64,000 nucleotides of DNA from Lysobacter_C viscosus (GTDB taxonomy: Bacteria > Pseudomonadota > Gammaproteobacteria > Xanthomonadales > Xanthomonadaceae): assembly GCF_046600715.1 (NCBI RefSeq), contig NZ_JBJMAV010000005.1, positions 62,001 to 126,000 on the forward strand, written 5' to 3'. Within the stretch, counting starts at the first letter, position 1; each line of letters begins with the position of its first letter. The notes beneath the pieces were generated by a model that saw only the letters and a list, made by a program, of their open reading frames with translations, ran no database searches and was not told the origin of the DNA. Both the position numbers and the translations under genes were made by a program. Positions 8,474-17,547 of this stretch are shown piece after piece.

Positions 8474-8938
8474 ATGACCTACCTCGTCGTGAAATGGGTC
8501 CACATCCTTGCCTCGACGCTCCTGTTCGGGACCGGACTGGGCATCGCCTTCTTCATGTGGACCGCCCATCGGCGCGGCGACGTCGCCCACATCGCGGCCA
8601 CGGCGCGGACGGTGGTGCTGGCCGATGCGTGTTTCACCGCGCCCGCGGTCGCAGTGCAACTGGCGACGGGGCTGTGGATGGCCAGCCGGCTGGGCAATCC
8701 CTACCAGTGGTACTGGCTGCAGGTGGCGCTGGCGCTGTTCTTCCTGGTGGGCGCGTGCTGGCTGCCGGTGCTGTACCTGCAGGTGCGGGCGCGCAACCTG
8801 GCGGTTGAAGCGGCACGCGCGTCCCGCCCGCTGCCGGCGGCATACCACCGGGTGATGCGCTGGTGGTTCTGGCTGGGCTGGCCGGCGTTCCTGGCGGTGG
8901 TCTGGATCTTCTGGCTGATGGTGGCCAAGCCCACCTGA
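8474..8938 (+). CDS. DUF2269 family membrane protein
   Basis: A 154-residue integral membrane protein with four predicted helices. The DUF2269 pattern is visible: KWVHILASTLLFGTGLGIAFFMW at the start and WWFWLGWPAFLAVVWIFWLMVAKP at the end, with conserved His and Trp in the helices. Function is unknown. It begins 5 bases after the SDR-DoxX gene, and pairing of DUF2269 with such SDR proteins suggests a shared, undefined membrane redox role (inference). Confidence 0.82.
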   Translation: MTYLVVKWVHILASTLLFGTGLGIAFFMWTAHRRGDVAHIAATARTVVLADACFTAPAVAVQLATGLWMASRLGNPYQWYWLQVALALFFLVGACWLPVLYLQVRARNLAVEAARASRPLPAAYHRVMRWWFWLGWPAFLAVVWIFWLMVAKPT

Positions 8939-8947
8939 CCGGCGCGA

Positions 8948-9403
8948 TCAGTCCTCGCCGATGTCTTCGTTCCAGACCTCGGGATTGGCGGCGATCCAGT
9001 CGCCCAGCAGGTCGATGCAGCGCGTGTCGTTGAGGTCGATGACCTCCACCCCGCTGTCGCGCAGCCAGTCGATGCCACCCCGGAAGTTGAACGATTCGCC
9101 GACCACTACGGTACCGATGTTGAACTGGCGCACCAGCCCGCTGCAGTACCAGCACGGCGCCAGCGTGGTGACCATGATGGTGTCGCGGTACCGGCGCTGG
9201 CGGCCGGCCTTGCGGAACGCGTCGGTTTCGCCGTGCACCGAGGGGTCGTTTTCCTGCACGCGGCGGTTGTGTCCGCAGCCCAGCAGCCGTCCGTCGGCGT
9301 GGTATAGCGCCGCGCCGATCGGGATGCCGCCCTCGGCCAGGCCGGTGCGGGCTTCTTCGAGGGCGGTCTCCAGCAGGGCGCGGTAGTCGGGCGTTTCAAT
9401 CAT
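8948..9403 (-). CDS. Cytosine-deaminase-like nucleoside/base deaminase
   Basis: A 151-residue zinc deaminase of the CDA superfamily. The zinc and catalytic residues are HGETDAF (His ligand, Glu proton shuttle) and PCWYC (two Cys ligands). The pattern GIPIGAALYHADGRLLGCGHNRRVQENDPS resembles fungal and bacterial cytosine deaminases of the FCY1 type rather than TadA or GuaD, so deamination of cytosine to uracil is likely but not proven. I use the ATG at 9403; the frame extends further up but that part is not conserved-looking. It is divergent from the protease gene. Confidence 0.82.
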   Translation of the reverse strand: MIETPDYRALLETALEEARTGLAEGGIPIGAALYHADGRLLGCGHNRRVQENDPSVHGETDAFRKAGRQRRYRDTIMVTTLAPCWYCSGLVRQFNIGTVVVGESFNFRGGIDWLRDSGVEVIDLNDTRCIDLLGDWIAANPEVWNEDIGED

Positions 9404-9565
9404 GTCGGGACTCGTTTGGAAGGGTGTGTCGAGCACATGCTCGCCTAGCATGCTGATGGTGCAACGCACAACTGCCGGGAGTCAGTGGATGTTAAGTTCC
9501 GGGGCGGCGCGACTCACGTGTCGAGCGCCGCGATCCAATTCCAATCTCGGGGAAAACTTCAAAAA

Positions 9566-11341
9566 ATGAAGCACAAGGCAATCGTACTGGCGCTGGGCGC
9601 CGCTATCGTCATGGTCACTGGCGCCGCGATGGCTGCCCAGCCGGACGCGAACCGCGTGATCGTGAAGTTCAAGGCAGGCAAGGCCGCGAGCGTAGAAGCC
9701 GCGGTGCGCGGCGCCGGCGGCAACATCCACCGTCGCCTGGACAAGCAACGCGCGATCGCGGTGACCCTGCCGCCACAGGCACTGCAGGGCCTGCGCAACC
9801 GCGCCGACGTCGAGTACATCGAGCCCGACGCGCCGCGCTACCCGAGCGGGCAGGTCACGCCCTACGGTATCAACAGCGTGCAGGCCCCGGAAACCTGGGC
9901 GGTCGGTGCCGATGGCACCGGCATCAAGGTCTGCGTGATCGACTCGGGGATCAACGCGAACCACGAGGATTTCGCCGGCGTCTCCATGTCCGGCTACGCC
10001 AGCGCCGGCCAGAACTGGAACACCGACAGCTGCGGGCACGGCACCCACGTTGCCGGCTCCATCGCCGCGGTCAACAACAATTCCGGCGTGGTCGGCGTCA
10101 GCCCGGGCAAGGTCTCGCTGCACATCGTCAAGGTGTTCGACGGCGCGAGCTGCGGCTGGAGCTATGCCTCGACCCTGGTCGACGCGGCCAACCGCTGCGA
10201 GGCAGCGGGTGCCAAGGTGATCAACATGAGCCTGGGCGGCGGCGGTGCCAGCACCACCGAGCGCAATGCCTTCGACTCCCTCAACAGCCAGGGCGTGCTC
10301 AGCATCGCCGCGGCCGGCAACGACGGCAATTCCACGCTCAGCTACCCGGCCTCGTATGACTCGGTCGTTTCGGTGGCGGCAATCGACAGCAACAACGCCG
10401 TCGCCAGCTTCTCGCAGTACAACAACCAGGTCGAGATCGCCGCGCCCGGCGTTGGCGTGCTCAGCACCTACCCGTCGCGTGATGCGGCCATGTCGGTGGG
10501 TGGCGCGAGCTTCATCGTCTCCGCGCTGGAGGGCAGCGTGCAGTCGACCGCCAGTGGCGCGATGGCCAGCGGTGGGCGGTGCACCAGCGCGGGAAGCTGG
10601 GCGGGCAAGGTGGTGCTGTGCGAACGCGGCGACATCAGCTTCGCCGACAAGGTCGCCAACGTGACCGCCGGTGGCGGCGTCGCCGCAGTGGTCTACAACA
10701 ACGTGCCGGGCGGCTTTTCCGGCACGCTGGGCGGCGCCTCGAGCATCCCGGGCATCAGCATGAGCCAGGAAGACGGCCAGGCCCTGGTGGCGGGCTCGCT
10801 CGGACAAAGCGCGAACGTAAGCACCATTGCCGAAACCAACACCAGCGGCTACGCCTACCTGGACGGCACGTCGATGGCGTCGCCGCACGTGGCTGGCGCC
10901 GCGGCGATCATCTGGAGCGCGGACCCGAGCGCGACCAACCAGCAGGTCCGGGACGCGATGAACGCCACCGCGCTTGACCTGGGTACGGCCGGCCGCGACA
11001 ACTACTACGGCAACGGCCTGGTGCAGACCTTCGATGCCACCGAAGCGCTGCTGGGTGGCGGTGGCGGTACCGACCCGGGTCCGGGCCCCGATCCGGTTGG
11101 CGCCCCGGCCGGGCTCACCGCCTACAACTACGGCAAGTCCAAGGGCACCACCCAGGTCGGGCTGGCCTGGAGCGGCGGCGCGGTCACCGTGGACGTGCTC
11201 CGCGATGGCAGCAAGATCGCCTCGGCAATCAGCAACGCCGGCAGCTACACCGATGGCCTCAAGGGCAGGGGCACCGCGACCTACCGGGTGTGCAATGCCG
11301 GCACGTCCGAATGCTCGGCTACCGCATCGGTCAATTACTGA
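9566..11341 (+). CDS. Secreted subtilisin-like serine protease (S8) with PA-domain insertion
   Basis: A 591-residue exported protease. In order: a signal peptide ending near AAMAAQP; an I9-type inhibitory propeptide (about 30-95, RVIVKFKAGK onwards); and the S8 catalytic domain with Asp126 (VIDSG), His158 (GHGTHVAG) and Ser436 (GTSMASPH). A protease-associated domain is inserted between the Asn region and the catalytic Ser (about 312-425). A Gly/Pro linker (about 497-510) leads to a C-terminal fibronectin-III-like domain. The ATG at 9566 follows GGGGA. Extracellular protein degradation is the likely role. Confidence 0.93.
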   Translation: MKHKAIVLALGAAIVMVTGAAMAAQPDANRVIVKFKAGKAASVEAAVRGAGGNIHRRLDKQRAIAVTLPPQALQGLRNRADVEYIEPDAPRYPSGQVTPYGINSVQAPETWAVGADGTGIKVCVIDSGINANHEDFAGVSMSGYASAGQNWNTDSCGHGTHVAGSIAAVNNNSGVVGVSPGKVSLHIVKVFDGASCGWSYASTLVDAANRCEAAGAKVINMSLGGGGASTTERNAFDSLNSQGVLSIAAAGNDGNSTLSYPASYDSVVSVAAIDSNNAVASFSQYNNQVEIAAPGVGVLSTYPSRDAAMSVGGASFIVSALEGSVQSTASGAMASGGRCTSAGSWAGKVVLCERGDISFADKVANVTAGGGVAAVVYNNVPGGFSGTLGGASSIPGISMSQEDGQALVAGSLGQSANVSTIAETNTSGYAYLDGTSMASPHVAGAAAIIWSADPSATNQQVRDAMNATALDLGTAGRDNYYGNGLVQTFDATEALLGGGGGTDPGPGPDPVGAPAGLTAYNYGKSKGTTQVGLAWSGGAVTVDVLRDGSKIASAISNAGSYTDGLKGRGTATYRVCNAGTSECSATASVNY

Positions 11342-11365
11342 GCAACACCGCTAGCCATTGAACCA

Positions 11366-11399
11366 GCAGGGCCCGCGTTGCGGGCCCTGCTTTTTTTTT
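11366..11399 (+). terminator. Rho-independent terminator of the subtilisin gene
   Basis: A perfect 11-bp stem GCAGGGCCCGC / GCGGGCCCTGC with a three-base loop (GTT) is followed by nine T residues. It is the clearest intrinsic terminator in the window and lies 24 bases after the protease stop. Confidence 0.95.
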
Positions 11400-11563
11400 G
11401 GACGGCGCGACGGGTCGTGGCGCGCCATGAAGGGTGGAAGCGCTAGTTTCCTGGCTACGGCCCGGGTTCGACCATGGCCACCGCGCGCGCCGCGCGATCT
11501 CGAAACGCTCCTGCGCCGACGGCAGCCCGGCCGCGAAGCTCGCATGGGTTCATTGGCCTCCAG

Positions 11564-13249
11564 CTAATCCGCGCGCACCCGCCACGCCTCGGCCAGTGAA
11601 ATCGCACCGGAGCGCGCGAGGCGCACCGCCGCCTGCGTCAACGGCACCATCCCCTCCTCGATGGCCGCCGCGTGGATCCGGTCGGCCTCGGCACCGGGCA
11701 CCACCAATGCCTGCAGGCGTGGCGTCATGACCATCAGCTCGTACACCGCCTGGCGCTTGTAAACGCCCAGTCCGTCGCAGCGGCTGCAGCCGGGGCCGAT
11801 ATGGAAGACTTCCTCCGCGCCGACGCCGAGCACCTCGCGCGCGTGTGCGTCGACCGGCTCGACCTGGCGGCAATGCGTGCAGGTCAGCCGCACCAGCCGC
11901 TGCGACATCACCGCCAGCAGCGAGGCGCGCAGCAGGTAGGCCTCCACCCCCAGGTCGAGCAGCCGGGTCACCGTGGTCGCGGCGGTGTTGGTATGCAGCG
12001 TGCTCAGCATGAGGTGGCCGGTCAGCGCGCTTTCGACCGCGATGTCGGCCGTCTCCCGGTCGCGGATCTCGCCGACCATGATCACGTCGGGGTCGTGGCG
12101 CAGGAAATTGCGCATCGCCGTGGCGAAGGTGAAACCGGCAGCGCGGTTCACCTGCATCTGCTGGATATCCTCGATGTGGAACTCGACCGGGTCCTCGATC
12201 GTGAGCACGTTGATGCGCTGCTTGCGCAACTCCATCAGCATCGCGTACAGCGTGGTCGACTTGCCGCACCCGGTCGGGCCGGTGGTCAGGAACATGCCAT
12301 GGCTGCGCTGCATGACGTCATCGACGCGCTGGCGGTCTTCGGGCGTCAGGCCCAGCTGGTCCAGGCTCCAGAGACTCTCGTTGGTGTCCAGCAGGCGCAC
12401 CACCACGCTCTCGCCGAACACCGCCGGCAGGACCGAGATACGCAGGTCGACCTTGCGCCCGTCCTCCAGCACGAACGTCGTGCGGCCATCCTGCGGGCGC
12501 CGGTGCTCGGCCAGGTTCATCGCCCCGAGCACCTTGATGCGCGAGACCACCGGGGTGTGCAGCGCCTTGATCAGGTGGCGCACGGGCACCATCTCGTCGT
12601 CGATCCGGTAGAGCACGTCGGTGCCGTTCTCGCCGGGTCGCAGGTGGATGTCCGAGGCACGCCGCGCCACCGCCCCGGCGATCAATCCACTGACGATGCG
12701 CACCACCGGCTTCCGGCGGGCCAAACGCTGGGCGCTTTCCTCGCTGACGTCGTCACCAGCCGTGGCCAGGTCCATGCCCAGCTGGCGGACGACATCCAGG
12801 TCCTCGGCGCGGTCATAGTGGCGGGAAATGGCCTCGCGGATGTCGCGTGCGGTGGCGACCAGCGGGATGATCCGCTCCCGGCTCAGGAAGTCGAGCATCG
12901 CCTGGACGTTGGCAGCCCCGGGATGCTCCAGGGCGACCGCGACCATGCCCTGGCGCGTGCGCAGGGCCACCGCGCGCAGTGCCCGCGCCACCTCCGGCGC
13001 GATCAGCGCCAGGGCGGCGGGATCGGGGTTCAGGCCCCCCAGTCGCACCAGCGGCAACCCTAGCCGTTGCGCGGTGGCGTAGCTGTCTTCGTCGGCATCG
13101 TCGCCCAGCGCCTTCCACGCTGCCAGGTCCAGGCCCCTGGCCTCACCGCGGGACGCGAACATCTGCCGTGGATACGTGGCGAGGTACTCGTCGAGTTCCG
13201 AGTCGTCGCGGATCACCGACGGAGGCGAGAACGGAGTGCTGGCGGCCAT
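11564..13249 (-). CDS. GspE/PilB-family type II secretion ATPase, orphan
   Basis: A 561-residue secretion ATPase. After an MshEN-like N-terminal region (about 30-160) come GPTGCGKST (Walker A, 324-332), the Asp box near IEDPVE, DPDVIMVGEIRD (Walker B, about 386-397), the His box LSTLHTNTA, and the zinc module with Cys457, Cys460, Cys488 and Cys491. Such proteins power type II secretion or type IV pili from the cytoplasmic face. No other secretion or pilus gene lies nearby, so whether it serves a distant machine or is a lone paralogue cannot be told here. The N-terminal SGEARGLDLAAW region is more divergent than the core. Confidence 0.88.
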   Translation of the reverse strand: MAASTPFSPPSVIRDDSELDEYLATYPRQMFASRGEARGLDLAAWKALGDDADEDSYATAQRLGLPLVRLGGLNPDPAALALIAPEVARALRAVALRTRQGMVAVALEHPGAANVQAMLDFLSRERIIPLVATARDIREAISRHYDRAEDLDVVRQLGMDLATAGDDVSEESAQRLARRKPVVRIVSGLIAGAVARRASDIHLRPGENGTDVLYRIDDEMVPVRHLIKALHTPVVSRIKVLGAMNLAEHRRPQDGRTTFVLEDGRKVDLRISVLPAVFGESVVVRLLDTNESLWSLDQLGLTPEDRQRVDDVMQRSHGMFLTTGPTGCGKSTTLYAMLMELRKQRINVLTIEDPVEFHIEDIQQMQVNRAAGFTFATAMRNFLRHDPDVIMVGEIRDRETADIAVESALTGHLMLSTLHTNTAATTVTRLLDLGVEAYLLRASLLAVMSQRLVRLTCTHCRQVEPVDAHAREVLGVGAEEVFHIGPGCSRCDGLGVYKRQAVYELMVMTPRLQALVVPGAEADRIHAAAIEEGMVPLTQAAVRLARSGAISLAEAWRVRAD

Positions 13250-13388
13250 GGTCTTCCCCGGGCGATGCCCGATTATTCGTCCGGAAAGGCGACTGGCGCT
13301 TGATTCGGGTCAATCCCTGCACTCGGCGGTGGACGTATCGGACTGACGCCGCGGCCGGCATCGACGCCGTCGATGCGATACTCCCCCC

Positions 13389-14159
13389 ATGACCGACCAA
13401 GACCCGCGCGCCGGCGAGCCCGGCACCACCCACTTCGGTTTCCGCGACGTGCCCACCGGCGAGAAGCAGAAGCTGGTCGGCCAGGTGTTCACCTCGGTCG
13501 CGCGCAACTACGACCTGATGAACGACCTCATGTCGCTGGGCGTGCACCGGGCCTGGAAGCGCTACTTCACGGGTACCGCGCAGGTGCGCCGGGGCGACAG
13601 CGTGCTCGACCTGGCCGGCGGCACCGGCGACGTCGCGCGCCTGCTCGCCGATCGCGTCGGCGACGCCGGGCGGATCGTGCTGGGCGACATCAACGGCGAC
13701 ATGCTGCGGGTGGGACGCGACCGGATGGTCGACGGCGGTCGCGTGGCCGGGTTCGAGTACGTGCAGTGCAACGCCGAGGCATTGCCGTTCCCGGATGCCA
13801 GTTTCGACCTGGTCACCATCGCCTTCGGCCTGCGCAACGTCACCGACAAGGATGCCGCGCTGCGCGAGATGCTCCGCGTGCTCAAGGTGGGCGGGCAGGC
13901 GCGGGTGCTGGAGTTTTCCGAGGTGACCGCGGCGTGGTTCAAGCCCGTCTACGACTTCCATTCCTTCAGCGTGCTGCCCCGGCTGGGCAAGCTGTTCGCC
14001 AATGACGCCGACAGCTACCAGTACCTGGCCGAGAGCATCCGCAAGCACCCGCCGCAGGCCGAGCTGCGCGGGATGATGGAAGAAGCCGGCTTCGCGCGCT
14101 GCGACTACCGCAACCTGTCGGCGGGCATCGTCGCCATCCATACCGGCTACAAGGCCTGA
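13389..14159 (+). CDS. ubiE: Ubiquinone/menaquinone biosynthesis C-methyltransferase
   Basis: A 256-residue SAM-dependent methyltransferase of the UbiE/COQ5 family, which adds the ring C-methyl group in quinone synthesis. Visible are VARNYDLMNDLMSLGVHRAWKR, the SAM motif LDLAGGTGDVA, and the family blocks FGLRNVTDKDAALREMLRVLK and YLAESIRKHPPQ. GATACT (13377-13382) ends six bases before the ATG and no ribosome binding site is evident, so its transcript may also be leaderless. Confidence 0.96.
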   Translation: MTDQDPRAGEPGTTHFGFRDVPTGEKQKLVGQVFTSVARNYDLMNDLMSLGVHRAWKRYFTGTAQVRRGDSVLDLAGGTGDVARLLADRVGDAGRIVLGDINGDMLRVGRDRMVDGGRVAGFEYVQCNAEALPFPDASFDLVTIAFGLRNVTDKDAALREMLRVLKVGGQARVLEFSEVTAAWFKPVYDFHSFSVLPRLGKLFANDADSYQYLAESIRKHPPQAELRGMMEEAGFARCDYRNLSAGIVAIHTGYKA

Positions 14160-14258
14160 CCCGGGCCGGCGCGCGGGCCGGTCATTGCCGCCACCCCCAT
14201 CCGCCCTCCACCGGGGGTCCGCTACACTCGGCCGCTCACTCGAAACCGTGGGCTCCAC

Positions 14259-16208
14259 ATGCGTTCATCGATCCTGACCCTGTGCCTGGCCGGCGCCACC
14301 GTGCTCGCCGGCTGCTCGCGCGACGCCGCGCCCGCGGCCGGCGGCGCCACCCCCACGGGAGGCGAACCGGCCGCGCAGTCCACCGCACACTTCGACCAGC
14401 ACTCCTACGCCGAACCGGGCAAGGTCCGCATCGAGGACCTCGCGCTTGAACTGGCGGTGGATTTCGACAACCGCCAGCTGGGCGGCAGCGCGACCTACAC
14501 GCTCGACTGGGTCGATCCGCAGGCCACGCAACTGGTGCTGGATACCCGCGACCTCACCATCGAGAAGGTGGTGGGCGAGCGCGAGGACGGCAAATGGGTC
14601 GACCTTGCGTTCGACATGGCCCAGGCGCAGCCGCCGCTGGGCAGCAAGCTGGTGATCGAAGCCCCCCAGCGCAGCGAGCGCATCCGGGTGACGTACCGCA
14701 CCGCACCGGAGGCCTCCGGGCTGCAGTGGCTCACCCCGGCAATGACCGCCGGCGGCGAGCAGCCCTTCATGTTCAGCCAGTCGCAGCAGATCCACGCGCG
14801 TTCGTGGGTGCCGCTGCAGGACACCCCGCAGGTGCGCTTCACCTACACCGCGCACGTGACCAGCCCGAAGGACGTGATGGTGCTGATGAGCGCCGACAAC
14901 GACCCGCAGGCCGAGCGCGACGGCGACTACACCTTCAAGATGCCGCAGCCGATTCCGTCCTACCTGCTGGCGATCGCCGCCGGTGACCTGGTGTTCGAGC
15001 CGATCGGCGAGCGCAGTGGGGTGTGGGCCGAGCCGTCCATGGTCGCCAAGGCCGCCGAGGAGTTCGCCGATACCGAGAAGATGATCGACGTGACCGAAGC
15101 GCTGTATGGACCGTACCGCTGGGAGCGCTACGACATGCTGGTGCTGCCGCCGTCATTCCCTTACGGCGGCATGGAAAACCCGCGCCTGAGCTTCATCACC
15201 CCGACCGTGATCGTGGGCGACAAGTCGCTGGTGTCGCTGATCGCGCACGAGCTCGCGCACAGCTGGTCGGGCAACCTGGTGACCTTCGCCACGGCCAACC
15301 ACGGCTGGCTCAACGAGGGTGTCACCAGTTACGTCGAGGGTCGTATCGTCGAAGAGCTCTACGGCAAGGAGCGCGCCGACATGGAGACGGTCATCGCCCG
15401 CAACGCGCTTCGCGAGGGCATCGGCGAGATGTCGGACGAGGCCCAGTCGCTGGCGATCCGCCCGGGCGTGGAGCCGGCGGTCGACGCGCCGATGGGCGAC
15501 GTGGCCTACGACAAGGGTGCGTGGTTCCTGTCGTTCCTGGAGGATCGCTTCGGCCGCGCCGAGTTCGACGCGTTCCTGCGCCAGTACTTCGACCACTTCG
15601 CCTTCCAGGGCATCGACAGCAACACCTTCATCGAATACGCCAGCGAGAACCTGCTGGCCAAGTACCCCGGCAAGGTGACCCGGGCGGAGCTGGAGCAGTG
15701 GATATACGAGCCCGGCATCCCCGAGTCCGCGCCTGAAGTCGCTTCGCCGCGGCTGGACGCGGTCGATGCCGCCCGCAAGGCCTGGCTCGACGGCGGCGAA
15801 CTGCCCGCCAAGTCGGCCACCGAGGCGTGGACGACGCAGGAATGGGTGCACTTCGTCGAAGGGCTGCCTGACACGCTGTCGACCGCGCAGCTGGCCGCGC
15901 TTGATGCGGCTTACGCCTTCACCGGCACCGCCAATGGCGAAGTCGCCCAGCGCTGGTATCCGCTGGCGGTGCGCAGCGGCTACGGCGAGGCAGACGCGGC
16001 GATTGCCGTGTTCCTCAAGCGCGTGGGTCGCCGCAAGCTGATCATGCCGACGTACGAGGCGCTCGCGGCCACACCCGAAGGCCTGGCACTTGCCGAGGAC
16101 GTGCTGGCCCAGGCGCGTCCTGGCTACCACCCGATCACCACCGGTTCGGTCGATGCGGTGATCGCCAAGGCCAAGGGTGACGACACCGTCGCCACGCCGG
16201 CGGACTGA
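14259..16208 (+). CDS. M1-family metallopeptidase lipoprotein (LTA4-hydrolase-like)
   Basis: A 649-residue gluzincin. The signal ends in a lipobox, LAGC (Cys19), so it is probably anchored in the outer membrane or periplasm. The exopeptidase loop is GGMEN (303-307) and the zinc site is HELAHSW (330-336) with the third ligand Glu353 in WLNEG. The C-terminal armadillo-like helical domain and the overall layout resemble leukotriene-A4-hydrolase-type aminopeptidases. The role is probably periplasmic peptide turnover. It is a single gene with its own terminator. Confidence 0.92.
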   Translation: MRSSILTLCLAGATVLAGCSRDAAPAAGGATPTGGEPAAQSTAHFDQHSYAEPGKVRIEDLALELAVDFDNRQLGGSATYTLDWVDPQATQLVLDTRDLTIEKVVGEREDGKWVDLAFDMAQAQPPLGSKLVIEAPQRSERIRVTYRTAPEASGLQWLTPAMTAGGEQPFMFSQSQQIHARSWVPLQDTPQVRFTYTAHVTSPKDVMVLMSADNDPQAERDGDYTFKMPQPIPSYLLAIAAGDLVFEPIGERSGVWAEPSMVAKAAEEFADTEKMIDVTEALYGPYRWERYDMLVLPPSFPYGGMENPRLSFITPTVIVGDKSLVSLIAHELAHSWSGNLVTFATANHGWLNEGVTSYVEGRIVEELYGKERADMETVIARNALREGIGEMSDEAQSLAIRPGVEPAVDAPMGDVAYDKGAWFLSFLEDRFGRAEFDAFLRQYFDHFAFQGIDSNTFIEYASENLLAKYPGKVTRAELEQWIYEPGIPESAPEVASPRLDAVDAARKAWLDGGELPAKSATEAWTTQEWVHFVEGLPDTLSTAQLAALDAAYAFTGTANGEVAQRWYPLAVRSGYGEADAAIAVFLKRVGRRKLIMPTYEALAATPEGLALAEDVLAQARPGYHPITTGSVDAVIAKAKGDDTVATPAD

Positions 16209-16232
16209 CCCATCAACCACCGGCAGCACTAC

Positions 16233-16264
16233 ACGCGGCCGCCTTCGGGCGGTCGCGTCGTTTC
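16233..16264 (+). terminator. UUCG-loop hairpin after the M1 peptidase
   Basis: ACGCGGCCGCC-TTCG-GGCGGTCGCGT forms an 11-bp stem with one G-U pair and a TTCG tetraloop, followed by the short run CGTTT. It is a reasonable intrinsic terminator, weakened by the poor T tract. Confidence 0.65.
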
Positions 16265-16279
16265 CGCGGTTGGAGCGCC

Positions 16280-16534
16280 CTGCAGGAGCGGCTCCAGTCG
16301 CGATCGCACCCGCGACGCGTGCTTCTACTTCATCTGTAGGAGCGACGTGAGTCGCGACCGTACCCCGCCAGACCGGCCCTGCCCAACGATCCGGTACCGA
16401 CCCTGCAGGAGCGGCTTCAGCCGCGATCGCCGCCTCTGCCCGGTGCGTGCTTCGCATTCGCCTTGCTACGGCACCGCCAGACATGGCCCACGAATCTTCG
16501 GCCACCACGGATCGCGACCGACGTCGCTCCTACA
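16280..16534. repeat. Cluster of four REP/SMAG-like units
   Basis: This stretch fills most of the gap between two genes. Units: 16280-16307 (CTGCAGGAGCGGCTCCAGTC...), 16335-16360 (TGTAGGAGCGACGTGAGTCG...), 16404-16431 (TGCAGGAGCGGCTTCAGCCG...) and 16509-16534 (inverted, ending GTCGCTCCTACA). The second and fourth are an inverted pair like that at 4865-4930, but about 150 bases apart. The first and third resemble the unit at 5603. No gene is seen in the gap. Confidence 0.78.
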
Positions 16535-16621
16535 TGGGGGCTGCCGGCGGACGTGCCGTGCCTACACCCCGACATTCGCCCCGCCATGGACAATGGCGCA
16601 CCCCTCCGCCGAGGAAACGCC

Positions 16622-17353
16622 ATGAACAGATCCGCCATTCCCCTTCGCGCCGCATTGCTGGCCTCGGCAATCGCACTGGCCGCCTGCCAGCCGGCCACCG
16701 ACCCCGCGCAGGCCGAAGCCGCCCGCATCCAGGCGGCAGAAGCCGACGCCGATGCGATGGCCGACCAGTTCGAGGCCGCCTTCGCTGAAAAGAACTGGGC
16801 AATGGCGCGCGCCCATGGCGACGTGCTGCTGGCCGAGCACCCCGGCAGCGCGGCCGCCGATCGCATCCGCGAGCGCCACCAGCAAGCGACCGCCGATGCC
16901 AAGCAGGAGCGCGAGGACCGGCGCCTGCAGTCACTGTGGATCTACCAGACCCAGCCGGTCGACGGCGGCGAGCAGCGCTCGGCGGCGATCTATGCCAGGG
17001 ACCGGGTGGACGTGGACGGCAGCGGCGAGCGACCGGTGCGCCTGATCTTCCGCGACCACCCCGATTGGGGTCGAAGCAGTTACCTGGTGCTGGAAACCGG
17101 CGACTTCGACTGCTACGGCGGTTGCCGCGTGCAGGTCACTGTCGACGATGCGCAGCCGCGGGCGATGGCGGCCAGCCGCCCGAAGACCGACGAGGCCATC
17201 GCCATGTTCATCGACGACGAAGCGGCGCTGTGGCGCATCGCCAATGGTGCGGCGACCGTTGCCATCGAGTTCCCGGTGAAAGCCGGCGGCACGCGCACCG
17301 CCTTGTTCGAGGTGGGCGGGCTGGATTCGATGCGCATGCCGGGCTGGGAGTGA
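16622..17353 (+). CDS. Lipoprotein of unknown function
   Basis: A 243-residue lipoprotein: the signal peptide ends in LAAC (Cys22). Next comes an Ala/Glu-rich helical stretch (about 25-105) with a short tetratricopeptide-like pattern (NWAMARAHGDVLLAEHPGS). The C-terminal beta-rich domain (about 110-243) has two close Cys residues in DFDCYGGCRV that could form a disulfide. I do not recognise the family. It is the first of two lipoprotein genes upstream of a toxin gene, but lies 194 bases before the second, so a link is not shown. GAGGAAAC precedes the ATG. Confidence 0.75.
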   Translation: MNRSAIPLRAALLASAIALAACQPATDPAQAEAARIQAAEADADAMADQFEAAFAEKNWAMARAHGDVLLAEHPGSAAADRIRERHQQATADAKQEREDRRLQSLWIYQTQPVDGGEQRSAAIYARDRVDVDGSGERPVRLIFRDHPDWGRSSYLVLETGDFDCYGGCRVQVTVDDAQPRAMAASRPKTDEAIAMFIDDEAALWRIANGAATVAIEFPVKAGGTRTALFEVGGLDSMRMPGWE

Positions 17354-17547
17354 AGCGCAGGACAGGTTTAGGCCCGCTCTCCCGAAAACCCGGACATCCT
17401 TCCGCGCAGTCTCCATTGGCCGCGCTTCGTGTGGCCGCGCTTCGTGGCGTCGGCAAGTTTTTTCCTACGGCAAGGAGCGGCGGCCGCGTCGTCGATCATC
17501 GGCTACCATGCTGCCCTGGTCTGCAGGCGCATCAATGGAGGATGCCG

